Assembly (NCBI GenBank): GCA_027576995.1
Contig: JANBQC010000670.1
Coordinates: 1 to 14,345 of the forward strand
Direction: 5' to 3'
DNA from: Dimargaris cristalligena
Lineage: Eukaryota > Kickxellomycota > Dimargaritomycetes > Dimargaritales > Dimargaritaceae
Length of the DNA stretch: 14,345 nt
Part shown: one piece after another, positions 1 through 7,560 of the stretch
Layout of the letters: every line of letters begins with the position of its first letter
How positions within the stretch are numbered: position 1 is the first letter of the stretch
Position numbers and translations under genes: made by a program
Notes under the pieces: generated by a model
Told to the model about the DNA's origin: nothing
Database searches by the model: none
The model's input: only the letters and a program-made list of their open reading frames with translations

Positions 1-268
1 AGCTGCTAACCGGTCCCAAGAGGGGCCCAGTTATATATACGCCAGGGACTACTTAAGAGGATAACAATAAGGAGGACCGGCTGGTCCTCGGATGAGCGGG
101 ACTTCCATGGGAATTGGAAGGCACTAGGATCACCTAGGAGTGATTAGTGCGAACCCGGGGAGGTCCGGCCAGTAAGGAGATATCAGTGATGTCTGGCCTT
201 GTTAGGGCCGGGGGTACAATATGGTGCTATACGGCCTGCTATGATGGTGATCATAGCGGTTGGATTAG
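1..268. other. Unassigned CpG-containing sequence with two hairpins
   Basis: No convincing gene is visible; all frames are closed within short distances. Two inverted repeats can be read. Positions 72-78 and 83-89 pair perfectly (GAGGACC with GGTCCTC) around a 4-nt loop. Positions 121-150 form an 11-bp stem (GCACTA plus ATCAC against GTGAT plus TAGTGC) with a 2-nt bulge and a 6-nt loop. The block may be the flank or an internal part of the copia element that follows, but upstream RNase H sequence could not be recognised in it. Confidence 0.4.
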
Positions 269-480
269 GACAGATTAGGAGGGGCGACACCAATGAATCA
301 TAATCAAACTAAACATGGACATCAGACTCCATTTCATATGGGACCATATTCGAAAAGAAAATATAATTCTGAAGCAAGTAAAGAGTGAAGAGTAAAGAGC
401 GGACATCCTGACCAAACCGCTCTCCTCCTTCTCCTTCTCCCGCTGTGTTAAACTCAATATGATGACACTCAAAACTCACT
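269..480 (+). pseudogene. Ty1/copia polyprotein remnant, C-terminal RNase H tail
   Basis: This is the last stretch of a Ty1/copia Pol polyprotein, next to the element's 3' LTR. From about 290 one frame reads PMNHNQTKH. After a one-step frameshift near 314-317 the other frame reads MDIRLHFIWDHIRKEN and then SEE-stop-RADILTKPL. The pattern KHxDIRxHFI...SEEQxADILTKPL is the hallmark end of copia RNase H. The frame ends at a TGA at 480-482. The stop at 393-395 is TAA where the family normally has Gln, which fits a CAA-to-TAA change. Upstream of about 280 the similarity stops, so the element is truncated. It is defunct. Confidence 0.8.
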
Positions 481-690
481 GAGGGGAATGTTAGAAAACC
501 ATTTTATCCCAAGTGTGGAATATTCTTCCCAATATGGCATATTCTTACTGGCCTCCTATTGGTCAGATTCTCCCTAATAAAACTATCGTGGAGAGCTTAA
601 TCATCTCCTTGCAGTTCTTTTCTACTTTTATCTAATTTTGACTTAAGCTTTATTATCAATCTCAGATTATCATCTATGAGAGAACTTGTG
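481..690 (+). mobile_element. Copia polypurine tract and 3' LTR (partial)
   Basis: GAGGGGAA at 481-488 has the form and place of a polypurine tract. It is followed at once by TGTTAGAAAACC at 489, a typical copia LTR start. The LTR body carries CCTAATAAAAC near 572-582, a possible polyadenylation signal. I cannot find a clear LTR end (…TAACA) before the foldback element that begins near 692, so the right limit is a guess and the LTR may be cut by that element. The last CpG before the CpG-free block lies at 587-588, inside this LTR. Confidence 0.65.
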
Positions 691-691
691 G

Positions 692-1250
692 TTATTCCAA
701 TAAGATTAACTAATAGGAATATATAAAAATCAAAGGGAAAATTCATATGGAAAGAATAGGTTAAAGGTGAAGAGAAAAAACTAGTTATACCAGAAAGAAA
801 AGCTACTTCATACCTTATATATGAATATAATAATTAAATAATAATAGTTTGTACCTGTGGCAATTAAGGGGACACTCCACCTTACCACACCACCCTGGGG
901 ACCCTATTACCTAGCTTTTCTTTTAATACTATAAATCCCCCCTATTAATGGAGACTGCCACCCTGGATAAGGCAGAACACAGCTCTTCCAGCTTTGGATC
1001 TTCTGACATCCAGCCCATAGTCTTGGCAGCTACTGTTGTGGCAAGGTAGAGCATCCCCTGATTGCCACAGGTATAAACTATTATTATTTGATTATTATAT
1101 TTATATACACAGTATGAAGTAGCTTTTTTATCTAGTATAATCTAGTTTTTATCCCTTCCCTTTTAACACATTCTTTCCATATAATTTTTTCCTTTATAAT
1201 ATATAGTTATTCCTATTAGTGGATGGATACTAACCCTATTATTGGATATG
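692..1250. repeat. Foldback element: two ~200-nt inverted arms
   Basis: The sequence from about 692 to 890 is repeated in inverse orientation from about 1250 back to 1033, with roughly 140 nt between the arms. The best core is 841-864 against 1059-1082 (one mismatch in 24). It contains TGTGGCAAT / ATTGCCACA. Outward, the arms also share AAAGCTACTTCATAC, TATGGAAAGAAT and ACTAATAGGAAT. Many differences between the arms are C/T or G/A. The central spacer holds ACTATAAATCCCCCC, a TATA-like motif. No coding sequence is present. It could be a foldback or MITE-like non-autonomous element, or two LTR-like sequences inserted head to head. No target-site duplication was recognised. Confidence 0.75.
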
Positions 1251-1867
1251 CATATTCATGCTTGATTACTAGTGGTTATTTGATTTTATTCTCTCCCTTC
1301 TTTTTATTAGTTTTACTATATGAATTTATTATTTACTTTTTATTAGTTATGTAGGCTTACTTTTATTTTATTAGTTTTAATAATTCTCTGCCCCATATAG
1401 AGAATGGCTTAGCACTCTTAGCTATAGATCCAAAAACCTTAGCATTCCTTTGGATTAAATATGCACTATCAATGCAGTCAATTGGGCAATGCATGCAAGT
1501 GATTGGTACATTCATGAGAGTGATTGGTATATGCATTAGTATACATATTTTTACATGTAAGGGATAACTTTTCCCCCTCTTTTCTTTTGTGTATCAATTT
1601 CTTTGTGTTAATTTTTTATATATCTTTTCTTTAATAATAAAAATATCTTTATTATTACTCTAGTTATTGGGATTTTATACTTCAAGTTGTGGTTACTAAG
1701 GGTAGACCTTTTGAGCTTCTAAACAAGTAATTATTATATTAGATTACTTTAGTTAAAAACTTTATATAGTTGGTATTATTTATATGTATTTTTCATTTGA
1801 GTGATAAACCAGTTCACCTGGAGAAGCCACCCTGCCCTTTTAATATTATTTTGTTTTTGTTTATTTT
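1251..1867. other. AT-rich, CpG-free non-coding stretch
   Basis: No gene is visible. The stretch is dominated by TTATTAGTTTT-like runs (about 1307-1380) and contains a short direct repeat: GTGATTGGTACATTCAT at 1499-1515 and GTGATTGGTATATGCAT at 1520-1536, a 21-nt period. No primer binding site or gag-like frame could be identified. It is probably degraded 5' retroelement or LTR sequence, but this is inferred only from its position and its lack of CpG. Confidence 0.4.
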
Positions 1868-3543
1868 AGTGACTTGATACAAACATACTGTGATACTGTC
1901 CCCCCAACCCAGATGCTCCAGGATCAGTAGGCAGACCCTAACATAAAACACCTACACAACTACATGGAGGACAGAATGTTCTAAAAATTCTGTGGAAAGA
2001 ACTAGACCTTTATGCTGGTGGACCAACTGTTATATCAATAGGGCCCTGGTAGGCAGAACTACCTTGTTCTGCCTAAATCTCACTAAGTAGTGGCCATTAA
2101 TGCCACCTATAGCAGACCTGGCACTGGCCACCTAGACACCAAGACAGTCCTACACCAACTCTGCCAGACTGTGTACTAGGCCTCTATGGACAAGGATATA
2201 GAGAAATATATGCAAGGTTGTGAGACCTTCCAATGCTACTAATATGCCCCCCAACCTCCCACACAGTTGGTAACCCCCCTCACCAGGCCATTAGACTACT
2301 TAGGCATTAACATAATTGACCCATTTAACACCACCCAGAATAGCAATAAGTTCATCTTAGTTACTGTTAACTATTTCACCTGCTGGCCTTTTTCTCACAC
2401 TGTCCCAAACATTATGGCCTAAGCTATTATTCAGTTCCTCATCAAAGATGTGATCAGCATCTACAGCTGCTCCTAGATCCTTATCTCTGATTGTGGTAAA
2501 CAATTCACTACAAGTATACTCTGGCAAACACAGCACATCTTGGGGGTAGACCATCAAATAGAAGTCCCATACCATCCCCAGAGTAATGGAGCTATAGAAT
2601 GACTCAATGGTATACTCAAATTTATCATTGAAAAACACTCTTCCAGGGATAATCTACAATAGGACTAACACCTAGTCCTCTACTTATTAGCCTACCACAC
2701 AGCCCATGTCCATGTTATTACTAATAAGCTATTCTACTTAATGTATAGCTAAGACCCTTGCATACCTGTAGATGTTACCCTAAATGCTGAATCTGGCACC
2801 CTCCAGGCCTCCACTGGCTCCACCTACATTGACAAACTCTACAGCTATCTCAGCAAGGCTTACCAGTGAGTCTGCCATAAGCCGGGCCCTAAACCCATGG
2901 ACCCCACATAGTACCATATCAAAGACAGTGTCTTAGTCTAAGTCCCCCATAGGCCCCTGTCCTTACAAACTCCCTTCAAGGGCCCCATCTTAATTAAAGG
3001 AATCCATAGTGGCAATACATATACCATCACCCCTGTGGTTCACAATAAACTCCTTCAATAAGAATGAGTATCTGGCAACCAGATTATTACATTTATCAAA
3101 GGCCTTAAGGACAAGGCTACAGTAGGAGAGAGTGATGTTGGCCCTCCTAATCTGACTTAATCTATACATAATAATTATCCAGCCTTATTAGGCCATATAG
3201 TACCATATTAACCTTCCCATGGTCACCCCCAGTACTATGGGATCATCATATATCACATAACTGTTCCCCTTCTAGACCCCATAGTTCACACTAATCACTC
3301 CTGGGCTGATCTAAAGACTCTACCAGTTCCCAATGGAGTCTTCTAGGTCCTCACAGCCATCCAGTTGGCTATTTATCATACTATTAGTTTTAGTGGCATC
3401 TTCCTCTGGGGACCTCCCTTTGGAATTGTTACTTACATATATATAACCAGCCCCCATTAGGACTGGTTTGATTCCTTAGCTTATTCTGACCCCTAGTTTA
3501 TCCCAATAAATATTATATACACCTACTCCCATTATACTGACTA
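1868..3543 (+). pseudogene. Ty3/gypsy pol remnant: zinc finger, integrase, C-terminal region
   Basis: This is a dead Ty3/gypsy Pol fragment. Integrase would insert the element's cDNA into the genome. One frame runs from 1868 to a double TAA at 3542-3547 without a frameshift but with 23 internal stops. In order it shows the pre-integrase linker (FMLVDQLLYQ near 2009-2038; NYLVLPKSH near 2057-2083), an HHCC-type zinc finger (GTGHLDTKTV, then YMQGCETFQC with one Cys replaced by Phe), and the integrase core. The core includes DYLGINIID, where the usual catalytic Asp is Asn, then KFILVTVNYFT, ILISDCGKQFT with the second Asp kept, and YHPQSNGAIE with the Glu kept. After it comes an SH3-like tail (KDSVLV…GPILI) and an unrecognised extension to 3543. 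Reverse transcriptase and RNase H are absent. Stops fall where the family has Gln, Arg or Trp. Confidence 0.9.
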
Positions 3544-3547
3544 ATAA

Positions 3548-3866
3548 GTATACCTACTGCACAACCTTTGCATGTACCTGAATTTAGTAACCTTTATTAG
3601 TTAGTAACATGCCCCCATTCTAATACTAAGACCTACTTGGCTGGGTCTAAGCCCCATTCACCATTAGAAGCCTATCCTTGGGACTCTTAATGGACTAAGA
3701 GTGGTCAACCTGGGTGATAATATACTAGTAGAAAAATATCTAGTTTAATGAAAAAGATATTTATTTACAAATAATTAATGAAATGGAATCATAGTCATGA
3801 AAGATAAGGAAATTTATGAGTAAAAATAGCACTTTCTTGGGAGGAAGAGGGCTTCCTGAACTGAGG
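3548..3866. other. AT-rich flank of the gypsy remnant, CpG-free
   Basis: No gene is visible. The absence of CpG continues to about 3866, where CpG returns sharply (GAGGCCGT, then CAATCG), so the right edge of the mutated block lies here rather than at the last recognisable retroelement codon. It may hold 3' untranslated or LTR sequence of the element, but no TG..CA ends or polypurine tract were found. Confidence 0.4.
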
Positions 3867-4192
3867 CCGTAAAGCAATCGTTATAAATATTCCAGAATAT
3901 AATTATACAATTCAGAATATTGGCAAAAAAATGGCATAGTACATGGTCGTTGTCATGAATATCAAATAATAAATCGGGTGTTGACTTCCCGAAAGACATA
4001 GAAATATTCTCATTAAACTCATCATATCAATAGAAATCGGGCATAAGGGTTGCAAACATCAATAATCATTGTATTCATAATGGAATCACCGGGTGAATAA
4101 ATAGCCGGGTAGTAAAAGCTGATGGCCGACGTGTTCATTGTACTACAGCAGTCCCCCTCGAACTAAAGGTAACAGTGTTCACCAAACGTTTA

Positions 4193-5149
4193 CTACAGCG
4201 CTATCGTAGTTTCAAAACCACCCCGAATAGGTAAACTGGACGCCGAGTCCTGGCTTAATGGCATGTATGTACTATCGAAATAGTCGCTGCACGACACCTC
4301 AGTGTCAGTGTAAACGCATTCTTAATGCCCCGGCAGTGATTGGCCGTCGAGATAAATAGTGTTAGGAGATTCACAAGCATCCTCTTCTTCTACTTCTATA
4401 TCAGAATCCAGATCCTTGAACGTGTATCCGTCGATAAATTGGCTGGTCAGAGACGGTAAATACCTACTGGTGATAGAGCACGAGTCTAAATGACTTAGCG
4501 TATTGTTTTTAGAATCAAGGCTGTATAGATACATGTCTGTCCCAATCGCCACCGCCCCACTAGTGCACTTAGCAATGCGTAGGCATTTCTTCAATTGTTT
4601 CTCGGTATTAACCAGGTTACCACCAGATGGTTTACATTCCATGACAAACACCGGCGTTCTGTCGTGTTTCACTACGATAAGATCAGGCTCAGCTGTTCTT
4701 ATTCGGTCGTTGCGAGTATCTCTGTATACAAATCTGGACTGGTGTTTGATGTCAAAGGAATCACCAAAGCATTGGTAAAGAATATCGCGCCACGTATTTT
4801 CCACGGCCGACTCATACCCGTGCAGTAACTCGTCGTAACACCGTCTAATTCGGGATGGATCGTACCCCATTTATAACTGATTACCCTTTATGATGTAGAA
4901 CACGATCAGTCGGCCGATATGTGTCACGAGTCTCATAAAACTATCCGACACTTTATACTGATCGAGATCTACCTGTACAGCACTAAGTGTTTCGATAACC
5001 TTACCAGCCTCCCCAACAATAATTCAATCGCCAGAATTGGCAGGTATAATGGCGCAAATGCGGACCCCGATTTTCTTTGCGGTCTGTTTGACCCAGTTGA
5101 GTTTGTTCGCGCGCAATTCGACACCATATAATCTATAAGCAAGTGCCAT
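4193..5149 (-). pseudogene. Decayed gene with PD-(D/E)XK nuclease-like core
   Basis: A single minus-strand frame starts at ATG 5149-5147 and runs 319 codons to TAG at 4193-4195. It is interrupted by TGA (5026-5024), TAA (4873-4871) and TAA (4324-4322) but by no frameshift. The longest open segment is 182 codons (4870-4322). It contains the layout of a PD-(D/E)XK nuclease: a helix Glu in ESAVENTWRDIL, then AEPDLIVV, then VFVMECK as the ExK motif, followed by a helix (TEKQLKKCLRIA) and GAVAIGTDMYLYSL. An acidic stretch (DSDIEVEEEDAC) comes later. Sequence on both sides of each stop looks protein-like, so I read this as one former gene. Beyond 4193 the frame again looks coding for ~45 codons (about 4162-4026), so the original may have been longer. 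The family is unknown to me; similar nuclease domains occur in restriction-like and Crinkler-type proteins. The fold assignment rests on motifs only. Confidence 0.6.
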
Positions 5150-5203
5150 CGTCGGATTTAAGAGGCATTAGGATTTGAAATATACAACCCCTTAGGGGTA
5201 ATG

Positions 5204-5754
5204 TCAGTATGATATACCGGTTAGGGACAGATATTGAGTGTCAGCTTTTATAAATTTCTCATCAACCAAGGGGTCAGCCAATGCGAATGTCTCAGCTGGG
5301 ATACCTTGGAGCCCGTGAACCTCCTTTTGGGCAATGCCGATTTTGGGTTCCACTGGGCTAAGAGCAGGCGTTAGTGGCGGTGAAGAGGGTGTTACCATGC
5401 CGGGGGCTTCACTAGGTGGTGACAAATAAGCCACGGGCTATTCCTAGGGTACTGAGTACGTCGATATACTCGGAGACCGGTGGTCGCAAGGAGAAAAGTG
5501 GGATATCACTGATTATCGTGTTGAAGATCTCCGGAATGTGACCACTTACACGCATTTGCCCACACGAGAATCGGCCACCCAATATAACAACCACGGAGAG
5601 GTGGCAGCCGGGTAAACATGTGTACGTCGATGTAGGCCACATGGGTTACATCGGGGTTGGCGAGTGACAACAGGCCCCAGGCCGGGTGGGTGAAGTACTT
5701 ACCCCAAATTACGAAGGTGCACACTGTGCTCTCGGACCCGGACACTGGGCTCAC
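5204..5754 (-). pseudogene. Frame-broken coding-like pieces upstream of the nuclease-like gene
   Basis: Three minus-strand open stretches in different frames follow one another: 5754-5506 (protein-like up to about TRLPPLRG), 5642-5412 (containing HIPEIFNTIISDIPLFSL and EYIDVLSTLGIARG), and 5434-5204 (Pro/Ser-rich start, then EVHGLQGIPAETFALADPLV). None has a convincing ATG or recognisable domain. They lie directly upstream of, and on the same strand as, the PD-(D/E)XK-like remnant, so they could be its former N-terminal part joined by frameshifts or lost introns. They could also be chance frames, and the 5657-5754 part competes with the opposite strand. Identity unknown. Confidence 0.25.
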
Positions 5755-6250
5755 ACTATGGGTTGCACTTCAAGGAGCGCTGGCTATAGCGGACGAAGCA
5801 CAGTGGCTGTGGCACACGGGCGACAAGGACGGGCCAACAAGGGTAGCGGAATGGGACCTAGCTCAGGCCACGGAAAGTAGAGTGAAGACCCGGCGGGGGA
5901 GGGCACTGGAAACGGCGAATGTGAGCGATATAAGAAAGAAATTCGAAGAGGAGATATTAGTAACGGTGAAGCAAAAACCAGCGAACTTTGGGCAATAAAT
6001 GGAGAGGAGAAAGGGGTTGTACCAGGTGGTGGAAAGAGCGACAGGAGGGGTATACCACGGGTGGCAGGATTGGACGGCAGTCCAGGCGGAAGGCAATTTA
6101 TCACAGACAACACCCCGTGGCAAGCACCCGCGAGTATTCTGCAACTACTGGAATAGACCAGCCATTAAAGCACCCAATGGTCACCTGACCCGACCAGCGC
6201 GAATGCGCTATCCAGGCAGCAGCGGCCAGATTACTAGCACAATGGCCTAG
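5636..6250 (+). pseudogene. Unrecognised reading frame with one in-frame stop
   Basis: A plus-strand frame is open from 5636 to TGG CC TAG at 6248-6250, except for TAA at 5996-5998, which is followed at once by ATG in the same frame. The first half is rich in Trp, Ala and charged residues (LTLWVALQGALAIADE, DIRKKFEEEILVTV). The second half ends with FCNYWNRPAIKAPNG shortly before the stop. That end has the spacing of a retroviral-type CCHC knuckle, but three of the four metal ligands are not there, so a gag origin is only a weak possibility. There is no ATG at the beginning and no recognised family. Other frames on the minus strand are also open here (5784-6113, 5863-6144), so a chance frame in GC-rich DNA is possible. 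Confidence 0.3.
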
Positions 6251-7342
6251 TCCAAATACATGCTGTGGAATGTGACTCCAAGTCCACCACACGCGCTGGT
6301 AGATGGTGTAGGGAAAATCCTGAAAGGGAGTTAGTGTCGTCCAGCACGTTTAATGATATCGCCCCAGAACCAATGCCCAGGAGTTAGACATCAATTAAAT
6401 TACACCTCTGGGGTCATGAAAGGTGTGAGCGGCGGCGAAGGCTTATATGGGGTGAGGGCTAACATCATGATTCTGTCATGATCTTGATGACATACTCTGT
6501 CATTTAACAGGCAGCTGCATGGTCGGCTGTTTAGTGGGTTCCCAAATGCAAATCTCTGGAGCAAGACCTCTTTGCGCCGGCATACCACTCTTCAGTAGTA
6601 ATAATGTAATGGTCTATAGTAGCTATTGTCAGTATGGTGGCTGGGACTCGGTTAATGTATAGCCAAACTAGTAATGGAAACTAGGGCAGTTGAAACATCT
6701 TTACCATTTTGGCCCACATTTTTAATTGGAAACTCAGGTACGGTCCGCAGTGTGCATGCCCAACTGGATTAGACATTGACCCGCCCTGGTCGTTACTGGT
6801 ATGTCCCAGTTATTCGTCTTCTAAATTGACGTCAGAACCTCGTCGGTTCCGTCCATTTCATGATTCTTAGCGCTGCGGCAATTCGTCATCAAATTCTCTA
6901 TACCTTAACATTCGGTCCCTATTGCTAAATTGCTACAAATTTATACTATTCGCCTTGTGCTGGCTGGCGCTGTAAAAATAACGTCGGTATTTCTGATTCA
7001 TGAATATAATAAGCTATATTATGCGAACGTCTCCAGGAAAACGAGTTTCTCTTTCGAGGACCATTTTAGTGCCATCCCAGAGTCATCAGAGCTCTATCCG
7101 CGTATTAGTGTTTCCGAGTTTTACCTGGGTTTTAGTGTCATTCCGAACATACCTATTATCATATATTTTACCTACCCAACGTTATCGATGGCAGGAAACC
7201 CTTCCGTCCTCCATGCCCCTGTCCTTCCCGAACTCCCCACATTAACCCACTACCCCAAAGACTATATAAATATCAATCAATATAACTATCCAACACCATT
7301 TCGCATTTGATCTACAGGTAGCATCGCATAGGAGTATTATTA
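6251..7342. other. Intergenic stretch without a recognisable gene
   Basis: No gene could be supported. A plus-strand frame at 6933-7310 has no ATG at its start and no family resemblance. It overlaps another frame at 7000-7245, and neither looks protein-like throughout. A 7-bp inverted repeat, ATCATGA/TCATGAT, lies at 6464-6482. The segment 7258-7290 (ACTATATAAATATC) is AT-rich and promoter-like, but no gene follows it on the plus strand. Confidence 0.45.
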
Positions 7343-7348
7343 TTTAAT
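7343..7348 (-). terminator. Possible ARPC2 polyadenylation signal (ATTAAA)
   Basis: ATTAAA on the minus strand, 213 nt after the ARPC2 stop. It is a common variant of AATAAA, and no canonical AATAAA lies nearer to the stop. The motif is short and the DNA here AT-rich, so chance is possible. Confidence 0.35.
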
Positions 7349-7560
7349 GGCTAAGAAGGCTACTCAAACAAAGCGGCGGTGCAATACATCCTCCTTAAGA
7401 TGCAGTTTGGGTAGTATATAATTGTATTATGTAATTCAATATCGAGCATCGACTGCAGGTCTTGTAAATAGCTGGGTGTATAGATTGGTTGGTGAGTAGT
7501 CATAACCTGCACAAGCCGCTTGAGTAACCAACCGATAAGCACATCTCGAGCCTGTGTAGA

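Noticed and set aside
275..472. 65-codon minus-strand frame
   Set aside because: It is antisense to the copia RNase H end, which carries the recognisable motif.
1490..1540. Possible CRISPR-like or satellite array from GTGATTGGTA repeats
   Set aside because: Only two copies are present, 21 nt apart; this is a local duplication, not an array.
2357..2638. 93-codon minus-strand frame
   Set aside because: It is the antisense shadow of the integrase core, which has clear family motifs on the plus strand.
1868..3543. Alternative genetic code in which TAA/TAG encode Gln
   Set aside because: The four intact genes end in TAG or TAA and use CAA/CAG at conserved Gln sites. In the gypsy remnant TAG also replaces Trp, and TGA replaces Arg, so mutation explains the stops better.
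6930..7310. 126-codon plus-strand frame
   Set aside because: It begins with TTG, has no ATG near its start, shows no family resemblance, and overlaps a second frame of similar quality.
7360..7542. 60-codon minus-strand frame just after ARPC2
   Set aside because: It lies in the presumed ARPC2 3' untranslated region and has no recognisable motif.
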